Origin: Imbricaverruca yamaguchii
Taxonomy: Eukaryota; Arthropoda; Thecostraca; Neoverrucidae
Direction: 5' to 3'
Length of the DNA: 64,000 bases
Assembly: GCA_034440575.1 (NCBI GenBank)
Contig: JAOTOL010001605.1
Coordinates: forward strand, 798,501 to 862,500
Translations under genes and position numbers: made by a program
Notes under the pieces: model-generated
The model's input: only the letters and a program-made list of their open reading frames with translations
What the model was told of the DNA's origin: nothing
Database searches by the model: none
In this document: positions 32,462-44,345 of the stretch, piece by piece
How positions within the stretch are numbered: the stretch's first letter is position 1
Layout of the letters: each line of letters opens with the position of its first letter

Positions 32462-35400
32462 TGCCCACTGTGACAGTCTGACCTGGTGAGATGGTCACAT
32501 GGTGACAGTCTGACCTGGTGAGATGGTCACATGGTGACAGTCTGACCTGGTGAGATGGTCACATGGTGACAGTCTGACCTGGTGAGATGCTGTCATGGTG
32601 ACAGTCTGACCTGGTGAGATGGTCACATGGTGACAGTCTGACCTGGTGAGATGCTGTCACATGGTGACAGTCTGACCTGGTGAGATGGTCACATGGTGAC
32701 AGTCTGACCTGGTGAGATGCTGCTATAGTGACAGTCTGACCTGGTGAGATGCTGCTATAGTGACAGTCTGACCTGGTGAGATGCTGTCATGGTGACAGTC
32801 TGACCTGGTGAGATGCTGCCATGGTGACAGTCTGACCTGGTGAGATGGTACATGGTGACGGTCTGACCTGGTGAGATGTTCGGTAGATGCTGCTATAGTG
32901 ACAGTCTGACCTGGTGAGATGTGCCATGGTGACAGTCTGACCTGGTGAGATGCTGTCATGGTGACAGTCTGACCTGGTGAGATGCTGTCATGGTGACAGT
33001 CTGACCTGGTGAGATGGTCACATGGTGACAGTCTGACCTGGTGAGATGGTCACATGGTGACAGTCTGACCTGGTGAGATGCTGCTATAGTGACAGTCTGA
33101 CCTGGTGAGATGCTGCTATAGTGACAGTCTGACCTGGTGAGATGCTGTCATGGTGACAGTCTGACCTGGTGAGATGCTGTCATGGTGACAGTCTGACCTG
33201 GTGAGATGCTGCCATGGTGACAGTCTGACCTGGTGAGATGCTGCTATAGTGACAGTCTGACCTGGTGAGATGCTGCTATAGTGACAGTCTGACCTGGTGA
33301 GATGCTGCTATGGTGACAGTCTGACCTGGTGAGATGCTGCTATGGTGACAGTCTGACCTGGTGAGATGCTTGTGACAGTCTGACCTGTTGCATGGTGACA
33401 GTCTGACCTGGTGAGATGCTGCCATAGTGACAGTCTGACCTGGTGAGATGCTGCCATAGTGACAGTCTGACCTGGTGAGATGCTGCTATAGTGACAGTCT
33501 GACCTGGTGAGATGCTGCCATAGTGACAGTCTGACCTGGTGAGATGCTGCTATAGTGACAGTTTGACCTGGTGAGATGCTGTTACGGTGACAGTCTGACC
33601 TGGTGAGATGCTGCTATAGTGACAGTCTGACCTGGTGAGATGCTGCTATAGTGACAGTCTGACCTGGTGAGATGCTGCTATAGTGACAGTCTGACCTGGT
33701 GAGATGCTGCTATAGTGACAGTCTGACCTGGTGAGATGCTGTCATGGTGACAGTCTGACCTGGTGAGATGCTGCTATAGTGACAGTCTGACCTGGTGAGA
33801 TGCTGCTATAGTGACAGTCTGACCTGGTGAGATGCTGTCATGGTGACAGTCTGACCTGGTGAGATGCTGCCATGGTGACAGTCTGACCTGGTGAGATGCT
33901 GTCACGGTGACAGTCTGACCTGGTGAGATGCTGCTATAGTGACAGTCTGACCTGGTGAGATGCTGCTATAGTGACAGTCTGACCTGGTGAGATGCTGCCA
34001 TAGTGACAGTCTGACCTGGTGAGATGCTGTCATGGTGACAGTCTGACCTGGTGAGATGCTGCCATAGTAGTTGACCTGGTGAGATGCTGCTATAGTGAAG
34101 TTGACCTGGTGAGATGCTGCCATAGTGACAGTCTGACCTGGTGAGATGCTGCTCATAGTGACAGTCTGACCTGGTGAGATGCTGCTATAGTGACAGTCTG
34201 ACCTGGTGAGATGCTGCTATAGTGACAGTCTGACCTGGTGAGATGGTCACATGGTGACAGTCTGACCTGGTGAGATGCTGTCACGGTGACAGTCTGACCT
34301 GGTGAGATGCTGTCACATGGTGACAGTCTGACCTGGTGAGATGCTGCTATAGTGACAGTCTGACCTGGTGAGATGCTGTCACGGTGACAGTCTGACCTGG
34401 TGAGATGCTGTCATGGTGACAGTCTGACCTGGTGAGATGCTGCTATAGTGACAGTCTGACCTGGTGAGATGCTGTTATGGTGACAGTCTGACCTGGTGAG
34501 ATGCTGTCATGGTGACAGTCTGACCTGGTGAGATGCTGTCACGGTGACAGTCTGACCTGGTGAGATGCTGCTATAGTGACAGTCTGACCTGGTGAGATGC
34601 TGTCATGGTGACAGTCTGACCTGGTGAGATGCTGCTATAGTGACAGTCTGACCTGGTGAGATGCTGTCACATGGTGACAGTCTGACCTGGTGAGATGCTG
34701 CTATAGTGACAGTTTGACCTGGTGAGATGCTGCTATAGTGACAGTCTGACCTGGTGAGATGCTGCTATGGTGACAGTCTGACCTGGTGAGATGCTGCTAT
34801 AGTGACAGTCTGACCTGGTGAGATGCTGCCATAGTGACAGTCTGACCTGGTGAGATGCTGCTATAGTGACAGTCTGACCTGGTGAGATGCTGCTATAGTG
34901 ACAGTCTGACCTGGTGAGATGCTGCTATAGTGACAGTCTGACCTGGTGAGATGCTGCTATAGTGACAGTCTGACCTGGTGAGATGCTGCTATAGTGACAG
35001 TCTGACCTGGTGAGATGCTGCTATAGTGACAGTCTGACCTGGTGAGATGCTGCTATAGTGACAGTCTGACCTGGTGAGATGCTGCTATAGTGACAGTCTG
35101 ACCTGGTGAGATGCTGCTATAGTGACAGTCTGACCTGGTGAGATGCTGCTATAGTGACAGTCTGACCTGGTGAGATGCTGCTATAGTGACAGTCTGACCT
35201 GGTGAGATGCTGCTATAGTGACAGTCTGACCTGGTGAGATGCTGCTATAGTGACAGTCTGACCTGGTGAGATGCTGTCACGGTGACAGTCTGACCTGGTG
35301 AGATGCTGCCATAGTGACAGTCTGACCTGGTGAGATGCTGCTATAGTGACAGTCTGACCTGGTGAGATGCTGCTATAGTGACAGTCTGACCTGGTGAGAT

Positions 35401-36110
35401 GCTGCTATAGTGACAGTTTGACCTGGTGAGATGCTGCTATAGTGACAGTCTGACCTGGTGAGATGCTGTTATGGTGACAGTCTGATCTGGTGAGATGCTG
35501 CTATAGTGACAGTCTGACCTGGTGAGATGCTGCTATAGTGACAGTCTGACCTGGTGAATGTGTATTGTGACCTGGTGAGATGCTGCTATAGTGACAGTCT
35601 GACCTGGTGAGATGCTGCTATAGTGACAGTCTGACCTGGTGAGATGCTGCCATAGTGACAGTCTGACCTGGTGAGATGCTGCTATAGTGACAGTCTGACC
35701 TGGTGAGATGCTGCTATAGTGACAGTCTGACCTGGTGAGATGCTGCTATGGTGACAGTTTGACCTGGTGAGATGCTGCTATAGTGACAGTTTGACCTGGT
35801 GAGATGGTCACATGGTGACAGTCTAACTCAGTGAGACGCTCCCATGGTAAGAGTCTGACCTGGTGAGATGTTAGCATGGCGACCGTTTGACCCAGATAAA
35901 AGTTTCCTCATGGTGACAGTCCAACTCAATGAAACGTTCCCATGGTGACAGTCCGATCCAAAGAGAAGTTTCCGTGGTGAAAGACTAACTCAGCGAGACG
36001 TTCCCATGGTGACGGTCTGATTCAGTGGAACGTTTCCATGGTGACAACTTGGCCTTATGAGACGCTCATATGTCGACAGCCTCAGTGGGACATTCCTTCA
36101 GTGAGTCACC
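32462..36110. repeat. Large ~32-bp minisatellite array, over 100 copies
   Basis: The constant core GTGACAGTCTGACCTGG then TGAGATG alternates with a short variable box: CTGCTATA, CTGTCAT, CTGCCAT(A), GTCACAT, CTGTCACAT, CTGTTAC. Left of about 33.3 kb variants are mixed; 34.85-35.27 kb is nearly homogeneous in CTGCTATA. Beyond 35.82 kb units decay rapidly (GTCCAACTCAATGAAACGTT and similar) and are last recognisable near 36.1 kb, while the left edge is sharp. Small deletions occur at 33370, 34070-34100 and 35560. Confidence 0.97.
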
Positions 36111-37355
36111 CAGCAGTGCGACGAGCTCTTCTCGACAAGGTCACACAATACAGTCGATCCCCGGATACAGTCAAACTCCGAAGTCTGGAAGTTTACATGG
36201 ATGGCGCGCTCAAAATATGTGATGTCGCATCCCGATATATGTGGACGGTTCCTTCTTCCTCTTGTCATGTACATAGCGCAACTCAGGGCAGGCATCTCAA
36301 CAAAACCAACATGTTTAGAAACTTCACCAAACGTGAATAGCATAGCACTTACTTTATATCGGAAAAATGACTTGAAGCATTACTATTTTCTCTCTGTCAA
36401 CTCCAGCATCTCACCGCTCTGCCGTGTCGAGTCCATCTCCCTGATGAAGCAGGCACATCAGTTCCCCTACACCCCCTTCCTCCGCCCTTCCTCCCTCCCT
36501 TAACTTTCTCCTCTCTTGACTCTCTCTCTTTAGTGCCCATCAGTGAAGAGCAGCAGCGAATGGTGGTAGCGGCCGGGTGTTGTTGCGATTAGTCGAACAT
36601 CACACCAGCCAGGGTACGGTTCCACATCTCGGTGCAGGTGGATGTACTGGGTATTCACTGCGGTGGTTCGACATCAGCGATGATTGTGGAGATTGACCAT
36701 TGCAAATATGGATGCACACTAGAATAAATCAGCTTAGATCATTCCCTGGCATCCACAGTCCCTTGCTGAGAAGCCACAACACTGACAAGCAGGTCTTCCA
36801 AAAAAAAAAAAATCACTACGCGCTTCAACTAACCGTGATCACATATACACCGTAGTGGCAAACATTAATATGAATCTAACGAAAGGGTCGCCATAAAGTC
36901 GCATGCTCGTTAGCTGCTAGCTAACTAATATCCTCATATCCGTAATTGCCGTACATTACAAATGTCATCATGCTATGCTGCCTTCCTTTCAGCCATCCGT
37001 GCTTAATGATGTCATGGAATTCTTGCCGTGGTTGGGTGTAGTGTAAGTTGGAGGGATTTTCACCTCCGATGTTTTTCAGCCTACCTTTTCCACATTCCGA
37101 TCATTAACGATGACGTGGCCTATCAGTTATGTCAGGTAACTCAGCCATCGCCAAATAAAGACGTTGGAAATGTCAACTGAAGAATAAATCGGCATAGCGA
37201 ACGACGCTAGGCTGAACAATCGACATGACTTGATGAAAAACCATGGTTCAAGTTTGAAGGCCGAAGGTGACATTATTACCGTTTGAACACCAATTGTTAT
37301 TATTACACTATTCCGGTTGTGATTTTGTCATTTGTAGTGGCATGATATAATATCG
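36111..37355. other. Unassigned; one strong acceptor-like site
   Basis: A long C/T tract (36474-36530) ends in TTTAG at 36529-36533, a strong acceptor-like sequence. The following phase gives PISEEQQRMVVAAGCCCD and a stop at 36590-36592. A terminal exon is conceivable but weakly supported. Poly-A at 36800. Confidence 0.3.

Positions 37356-37407
<52 letters not shown>
37356..37407. repeat. (TA)n microsatellite
   Basis: About 25 TA dinucleotides. Confidence 0.97.
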
Positions 37408-37412
<5 letters not shown>

Positions 37413-37646
37413 TTTATAATCCTTAGATCGATGATGGTAGGTAAGGCAGTAATGAACCTATGCATTTTAAGTGATGAAGTCATTATTGTGTTGGCTACGA
37501 ATACATGCCAATGCAAAAAGTGAAATCTTGAAAAAGAAGGACGATCTTCGGTTCATGTTCCAACAATAAACAAAGAATTAAATGAGGATATATTTTGCCG
37601 ATGTGATTTTAACCGAACAGGAAAAACTATAATGACACTACCTTAC

Positions 37647-37883
37647 ACATGAAATAGCATTGTTTAATACAACGAAGATTGGCTCTTAAGTGCTCCTGGG
37701 TTTTAAACATTGCGTAGTATCGGGGTGCTGAGTTACATCAAAAGTAACGTTAGGCATTATGCTATATTATAACGGATATTTTCCATCGTCAGGAGAGGCT
37801 CTGACGATGGACCCTGGCCGAAACGTAGTATATATCCGTAACGTTGCCCTTTATTGAGGGTTTCGGCTTACATGAAATAGCAT
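37647..37883 (+). mobile_element. Structured ~209-bp retroposon with 14-bp target duplication
   Basis: ACATGAAATAGCAT at 37647-37660 and again at 37870-37883 flanks the insert. Its first ~50 bp (TAATACAACGAAGATTGGCT, CTTAAGTGCTCCTGGG) match the element at 7.6 kb. GGTGCTGAGTTACATCAAAA, GTAACGTTAGGCATTATGC, ATATTAT then matches the centre of the 7.6-kb copy in reverse complement. The 3' half has a perfect 11-bp hairpin (TCCATCGTCAG / CTGACGATGGA, 8-nt loop) and an outer CGGATAT / ATATCCG pairing. CTGACGA...CGAAAC resembles a hammerhead-ribozyme core, but stem I does not form convincingly. Confidence 0.8.
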
Positions 37884-38185
37884 GCATTACAAAACGGTTT
37901 TTGCTCTTCGGGAAATGTTGGCTATTTGCCGTCTCTAGTGTCTCTCATAGGGCCCATGCTGTGGATATTTTGCTGGCATTAGTGATGACAGAGTCCCCAG
38001 CGTCTGCTGTCGGGCCGGCGGCGTGTTGGGAGCCGCTCTCCGGCATCACCAGTGCCGCCGCCGCCGCGGGACCGATCGACGGCGCGCCACTTCTGCGGCT
38101 TGTCGGCCGCGCATGTCGTTTTTGCGCGCTGCGGGCCGCTGATGAGTGGAGCAATAGACAACAGGTGGCGGAGCGGGCGGGCGGG
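37884..38185. other. Unassigned, GC-rich after 37.98 kb
   Basis: GC-rich open frames on both strands lack domains. Confidence 0.35.
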
Positions 38186-38830
38186 TGGGCGGCGACGGCT
38201 GACTGCCTGCCTGGGGTGGAGATGGAGACCAGCAGTTGTGGCGGACCACAAACGATGGTGTGTGTGTGGTGGGGGTGGAGGGGGCAGAGACCAACAGCAG
38301 GGGCGGGCGGCGACGGCTGACTGCCTGCCTGGGGTGGAGATGGAGACCAGCAGTTGTGGCGGACCACAAACGATAGTGTGTGTGGAGGGGGGACCAACAG
38401 CAGGGGCGGGCGGCGACGGCTGACTGTCTGCCTGAGGTGGATTGGAGACCTGCAGTTGTAGCGGGCCACAGATCGGCAGCGGTAGTGTGTGGGGGGGGGC
38501 AGAGACCAACAGCAGGGGCGGGCGGCGACGGCTGACTGCCTGAGGTGGAGATTGAGACCTGTAGTGTAGGGCCACGACCGGCAGCGGTAGTGCGTGTGTG
38601 TGTAGGGGGGAGGGACCCCAGTAGCGGGGGGGGACGGCGACGACTGATCGTGTGTCTGAGGAGACTGGTGAAGGTCAGCAGTTGTGGCGGGCCACAGACC
38701 GGCAGCGAGGGTCGGAGGGCCGGCAGCAGTGACGAAACAGAATCCAGCAGAAAGGGCGGAACAAGGGCCAACAGCAGGAACAGGCCATAGACCAGCAGCG
38801 GGGGGGGGGGGGTAGAAACCAGCAGCGGGA
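38186..38830. repeat. ~110-bp degenerate minisatellite, about 5-6 copies
   Basis: Units contain GGGCGGCGACGGCTGACTGC, CTGCCTGGGGTGGAGATGG, AGACCAGCAGTTGTGGCGG and ACCACAAACGAT plus a variable TG/G-rich stretch. The right half is more diverged. The 345-aa and 241-aa minus frames across it are repeat products. Confidence 0.88.
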
Positions 38831-39040
38831 GTAGAACGAAGCGCGTCAGTAGAGGCGGCGGATCGGCCGGCGCTCTTCCCCGAGAGAGAGCGGGACGAAA
38901 TGGCGGCCCAACAGCGGAACTGGACAGGACAGCTGATAGTGCTGGCTCGCTCCGGGAGAAAGACGGCGCACGATCTCGACATCTGACCCGGACTGGAGTT
39001 GCGCTGGGTCAGCGAGTCAGCACCGGTCAGGTTTCAGCCA
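38831..39040. other. Unassigned, with a small ATGGCGGCC frame
   Basis: GAAATGGCGGCCC at ~38897 opens a 27-codon frame (MAAQQRNWTGQL...) ending TGA. It resembles the start context of the SWIM gene, but no donor follows. Not called as a gene. Confidence 0.3.
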
Positions 39041-39565
39041 GCAAGGAGACTGATCAGCCGGGGCTGCTGAGTACACCGAGAGCCCGGGTCGGGCTATCGA
39101 GTACATCAAGAGCCCTGGACGGGCTGCTGAGCACCCCAAGAGCCCGGGACGTTTTACCTAGTACACCAAGAGCTCGAGCCGGTCTGCTGAGCACACCCAG
39201 AGCCGGTCTGCTGAGCGCACCGAGAGCCCGAGACGTTTACCGAGTACACCAAGAGCTCGAGCCGGTCTGCTGAGCACACCCAGAGCCGGTCTGCTGAGAC
39301 ACGCCTGAGACGGTCTGCTGAGCACACCCAGAGCTCGAGACGGTCTGCTGAGCACACCCAGAGCCGGTCTGCTGAGCACACCCAGAGCCCGAGACGGTCT
39401 GCTGAGCACACCCAGAGCCCGAGACGGTCTGCTGAGCACACCCAGAGCCCGAGACGGTCTGCTGAGCACACCCAGAGCCCGAGACGGTCTGCTGAGCACA
39501 CCCAGAGCCCGAGACGGTCTGCTGAGCACACCCAGAGCCCGAGACGGTCTGCTGAGCACACCCAG
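39041..39565. repeat. 30-bp minisatellite, about 17 copies
   Basis: The unit is CACCCAGAGCCCGAGACGGT then CTGCTGAGCA. It is homogeneous at 39380-39560; to the left, units are diverged or mixed with GTACACCAAGAGCTCGAGCC. Here the right edge is sharp and the left decays. Confidence 0.93.
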
Positions 39566-40430
39566 AGACCTCGAAGAGCGATGCGTACCAAAGATGAGGA
39601 CATCGATAACGCTCGTCTCGCTGTCATGCGGAAGGGTCAGGTTGCTTCTTGAGACGAGCGAGTGAAGCAAGTGGCATTGCTGCCTGACAGATTTATACGT
39701 AAGTGTGGGAGCAAACAATCAATCCAGCAACAGCTCGTGCTGAATTTATGTTCCCACGGCTGTCTGGGAAGCAGTTACACTACCTTTAGCCGATCTATTC
39801 ACGATATAAACATCAGATTATCACATCCAGAGCCCCACCCACGTGCAGCTTCTATCATACATGTTAATTATTGCATGTGATAATTACGATGACCAAGTTA
39901 CAATAAATGTATGTTTATTACATGTATATATTAGTTTTATAGCTGAAACAAGCCGGCGAGCTAACGATTCAATCAGAACACTCAGCTAGCCAAAAGTTCA
40001 CCTCACTGCTGCCACTCATCACACCGGCACAGCACCACACCATACGCGCCAGTCCTGTGAGGGCTAGGCTGCGTGCGGTGCGCGTGCCCCGCCGCCGTGC
40101 CCCGTCTGCCATACCTCGTGTGCGCACTCCCGACTGGCTGGCGGTCTCGCGCTGTCGTCGGCAGCGTTGGCTGGTCCGGCGCCGGCGACAGGGTCCCTCC
40201 ACACACGTGCGGCGCGCCGAGCGATGCGCGTCGGTAGACTGTCGACTGAGTCGGCGCGGCGCGGCGCGGCGCGGCGCGGGCCGCTCTGCGCCTGCGCCGG
40301 GTCACGGGCCGGGTCGGCGGGTCTCGGTCAGCCTCTCGCCGCCCGATGACCATATACGGCGACGCGCCGTCTTGACGACAGGTGGCCGCGCGCCGGCCTT
40401 TATAGGGAGTGCGGCCGGCGTGGCTGGTGG
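39566..40430. other. Unassigned; CGGCG pentamer run
   Basis: Contains (GGCGC)n at ~40253-40280. On the minus strand CTATAAAGGCC lies near 40400, a TATA-like motif in a CpG-rich context without a clear initiator. No exon called. Confidence 0.35.
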
Positions 40431-40775
40431 GAACGGTCGTGTGCATGGCCGGTGGGGTGTGGCTGGTGGGGCCGATCATATCCCACACCGGTGGGGGTGT
40501 GGCTGGTGGAACTGATCATGTACCCGGCCGGTGGGAGTATGGCTGGTGGGACCGATCATGTGCCATACCGATGGGGGTGTGGCTGGTGGGACCGATCATA
40601 TGCCATACCGGTGGGGATGTGGCTGGTGGAACCGATCATGTGGCTGGTGGGGCCGATCATGTGCTCGGACGGTGGGAGGGGTGGAGGGTGTGGCTGGTGG
40701 GGCCGATGGTGTGCCCGGCCGGTGGGGGTGTGGCTGGTGGGACCGATCATGTACCTGGTCGATGGGGATTGGGGG
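40431..40775. repeat. ~40-bp minisatellite, about 8 copies
   Basis: The unit is GTGTGGCTGGTGGGACCGAT then CATGTGCC and CGGCCGGTGGGG, with length variants near 40630-40700. Confidence 0.9.
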
Positions 40776-40834
40776 GGGGGGGGCAACAGAGCCGATGATG
40801 TGGGCACATCTCGCACAGGCTGGCGGACGTCTGA

Positions 40835-41135
40835 ATGGACGGACGTCACCGGGAGAACTTGACGGCGTCCCGGACGATCAACATCATAAGCAGGAGGGAG
40901 ACGGATGTCCCGGCAGAACAAGACGGACGTCACAGGAGCAGAGGGAATGCACAGGCACGGGCGGACGAACGTCACGGCAGGGGCAGACGGACGTCACGGC
41001 AGGGGCAGACGGACGTCACGGCAGGGGCAGACGGACGTCACGGCAGGGGCAGACGGACGTCACGGCAGGGGCAGACGAACGTCACGGCAGGGGCAGACGG
41101 ACGTCACGGCAGGGGCAGACGGACGCCATGAGTAA
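40835..41135. repeat. 22-bp minisatellite, about 8 core copies
   Basis: The unit is GACGGACGTCACGGCAGGGG then CA; the core is at 40955-41130. Flanking GGACGGACGTC remnants continue to 40835 and to about 41270. Since 22 is not divisible by three, all frames alternate. Confidence 0.93.
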
Positions 41136-42214
41136 GAGCGGTTGGAAGTCGTGGGCAGGAGCGGACATATATCACGATATGGTAAGTCGGACGTGACGGA
41201 CACGAGTAGATGGAATGTAAAGGCATGGGCGGACGGACGTTGTGAGCGTGGACAGGCGGATAGCAGGCGTGGGGCAGTCTAACGTCCGGTCAAGAGCGCA
41301 GCCAGGATTTTCGCAAGGACTGAGGGTCCGACCCAAGCAAAATCTCATTATACAGAGGCCGATTCTGGCGCGAGAAGTGGGCCAGAAAATTCTGGATTTG
41401 CCTGATGAAAATCCCGAAATACATTGTTTGATTTAGTGCATGTTATTTGCTGACGGTAACTGGCACGGCCGCACCCCCACCCCCACCCCTTGCTACGCCT
41501 CGATCCCCGGTATCCCGCTATGCTGCGAATGATTTGACACACGTGCCCAGCTGATATGTTTGGATGCCAAACTAAATGTTGGTCTACGCTCTGAGGCGGA
41601 TAAAATCGAGGCGAAATCATTGCGAGCTTCTGCCGAAGAGTCCGATAATTTGACAGCGTGGCACAACACCGGCGATGGCTGATATCAGACCCAATCACGT
41701 TTCTGTGCATGCCATAAATATTTCCCGGTAGTCCGACTTAGTTCATAAGAAGAGAGGAATGTTTTTATGGTTGAATATGTTGAGTAATAATGGACGAAGC
41801 GTTTCTTCAAAAGCATTGCTGCCGACTTACATTTCTTCAGGGACGGTTTTCGAAGGTCGACAGTGTAGGTAGGCATTGCTTACCCGACAGTATAGGTAAC
41901 CGAAGCATTGCTTACCCGCGCGTGGCAGCAATGTGATGTTTCACAACTTACAGGAAAATGAGTTTTAATATTCCGAAAATATAAAACTTCCTCAAGAACG
42001 TTTTCTCCTCTTTTAGCCTAACTCAGTATTTTCCCTTAAAAATGTATTTAATCGCAAGAAATAAATTGGTACTGCTTGTTTATCTCTCGGACTGGAAAAC
42101 AACCTATATTGCCAGCTTTCTTCCACATTTAATGCACTGACCCAATTGAGGTCACGTAGCTGGAACGCAATTTGTTGCACGATGTAGTTTAAAATGAATG
42201 AAATTATATACACA
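41136..42214. other. Unassigned; one hAT-like terminus
   Basis: GAGCGCAGCCAGGATTTTCG at 41296 resembles the hAT-like end at 27.43 kb. A duplicated GTATAGGTA / GTGTAGGTAGGCATTGCTTA lies near 41862-41905. No coding exon. Confidence 0.4.
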
Positions 42215-42309
42215 TATATATACAGGGGCGTCGCCACCGGGGGAGGCAGCGGGGGCAATTCCCCCCCCTGCCGTGAGACTGGAGAGGGGCGCCGCCCCCT
42301 GAAATTGGA

Positions 42310-42565
42310 GGAGGCCCCCAGGACGAAAAAGAGGCCCCCAGGACGAAAAGGAGGCCTCCAGGACGAAATGAAGGACCCCCAGGACGAAAAGGAGGCCCGC
42401 AGGACGGAAAGGAGGCCCCAGGACGAAAAGGAGGTCCACAGGACGAAAAAGAGGCCACATGACGAAAAGGAAGCCTCCATGACGAAAAGGTGGCCCCCAG
42501 GACAAAAAGGAGGCTATAGGGCAAAAAGGATTCCTCAGGACGAAAAAGAGGCCCCATGAGAAAAG
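42310..42565. repeat. ~19-bp repeat at the left end of the composite element
   Basis: The unit is AGGCCCCCAGGACGAAAAGG with variants GAGGCCTCCAGGACG and GAGGCCACATGACG; about 13 copies. The unit grades rightward into the more degenerate ~30-bp repeat. Confidence 0.9.
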
Positions 42566-42911
42566 GAGATTCTACAAATTAGGGCCTCCGGAAGGAGGCC
42601 CATAATTTGAAAAAGAAGTCACTTAGGGGAGGGTAGGAGGCCACAGAAATCAAGAGAGTACCAAAAATTGGCATGGAGGCCCCAACATTGCAAAGGAGTC
42701 TCAATACGGGAAGGCAGGCCATAAGCCGGAAAAGAAAGCCAGTGGATATGAGATGAGGTTTCGGGGACGCAAAAATAGGCAACAAAACGAGTAAGGTTCC
42801 ACCACGATAGAAAAGGATGATCCAGAGACATGGCAGGAGGCACCTAATTCGGAAGGGACGACACAAGATTGGAAATACGATCCATGATGAATGAGGAGGC
42901 CCTAAAATTGG

Positions 42912-43163
42912 AGAGACATAAAGACATAAAGACATAAAAGATTAGTGCAACTCTGAGCCACAAGGGCCCTTCTTGGTTGCACTCTGTACACTGAACCAGT
43001 TGCCCACCAAATCTGCCAATCAGCCCTCCCTGTAATACTGAAAAGCAAGCCCTCTATTCTTATAATGATTGTCTATGCTGTTTTTAAAGATGTTCAATGG
43101 GCTGCTACTAACAATTTTTTTTTGGAGGTGGTTTCTTTTTTTCTTTTCCCCTTTTTTTGAAAA

Positions 43164-43200
<37 letters not shown>

Positions 43201-43268
43201 TTTTTTTTTTTTTTTATTTTTTATTTTTATTTTTTTTTTTTATAAAAAAAAATTTAAAAAAAAATTCC

Positions 43269-43345
<77 letters not shown>

Positions 43346-44345
43346 TTTTTTTTTTTTTTCTCATATGCCAGGTTGCTTATGATTAACCATTTTTGTAGCC
43401 CTTTTGTACTTTTAAAAGAACAATCTTTTTCATAGCTGGAGACCAAGCTTATGCATATTCAAATGTGGCCTGACGTATGCACAGTAAAGCTTCTGATACT
43501 TCTACTTTGTATGATACATTCTATTTATTGCCCCGAGCATTTAGTGCCTTCTTCCTGGCTTCCTTGGTTGTTTATCCCAATTTTGTTTTAGAATAACACC
43601 TAAATCCTTCTCCTGTTGAGTCACTGATAGCACTTCACCCAAGTATGGCCAGTGTATAAAATAAACTTTATGCTTAGGCCACTTTCAATGTTATTTACAA
43701 ATATAATGACAGTAATGCCTAGTACTGACCCCTGGGGACTCCACAAGAACATTTTGCCATGATACTTTGTACCATTTAGCATACTCTTTGTGTTATTAAA
43801 GCACAACTTATCCATTTTAGATGCTACCTCAATACCATGGACTGAAGCTGTATCATTAACCGTTTATGGGGTACCTTGTAAAGGCCTTATAAAGTAAGAT
43901 ATGTAATAACCTGATCCTGATAAATGTTTGTGGAAGTTAAAAGTAAGAGGTTTGTGAACACGATCGTCCTTTTTAAATCCATGTTGAGTATCTTGAATCA
44001 ATCTGCTACCTTCAGATAACTAACTATTCTATCCTTGATAATTGATTCAGTACCTTGCAGACTAGGGATGTGAGACTTATTGGCCTATAGTTTTCAATCC
44101 CTCTTTCTCCTTTCTTGAAAATAGGAACTACATTTGCCCTTTTCAATCGGTTGGAATTTCATTATGTGAAACTGATCTACAAAATATTATACTAAGTGGA
44201 AATGCCAGTTCCTTTTCAGTTCCCGCAACACCCTAGCATAAATATCACAGGTCCTGCTGCCTTATTTGGCTTTATTTTCCTGATATGATTGTAAACAACA
44301 TCACTACCAATGAAATCAACATCATTTTTTAGATCCCATATAAAT
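42912..44345 (-). mobile_element. CR1-like LINE, minus strand, decayed
   Basis: Read on the minus strand: KPNKAAGP (44260s), RANVVPIFKKGERGIENY, RPISLTSLVCKVL (44096-44047), QHGFKKDDRVHKPLTF (~43990-43940), SPQGSVLG and IIFVNNIESGLSIKF (43750-43670), KDLGVILKQNW (~43610-43570), FEYA.AWSPAMKKI (~43460-43420) and the C-terminal SPLNIFKNSIDNHYKNRG (~43110-43060). These are the RT palm and C-terminal blocks of the CR1 clade. The 3' end is a (TTTATGTC)n microsatellite at 42912-42935. Stops and shifts are frequent and the YADD box is degraded. An A/T homopolymer block replaces part of the C-terminal region. Confidence 0.85.
43128..43362. other. A/T homopolymer block, probable assembly or sequencing artefact
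   Basis: About 230 bp of alternating long poly-T and poly-A runs with almost no other base stands inside the LINE. A similar shorter block (AAAAAAAAATTTTT plus a C run) lies at 44360-44460. Such sequence is unlike microsatellites elsewhere in the window. Confidence 0.6.

Noticed and set aside
32462..36110. CRISPR-like constant repeat plus variable spacer
   Set aside because: The variable box is only 8-10 bp with a few recurring values, as in a minisatellite variant map.
37945..38982. 345-aa minus-strand Pro/Ser-rich frame
   Set aside because: It follows the GC-rich ~110-bp repeat; composition is dictated by the repeat and no domain is seen.
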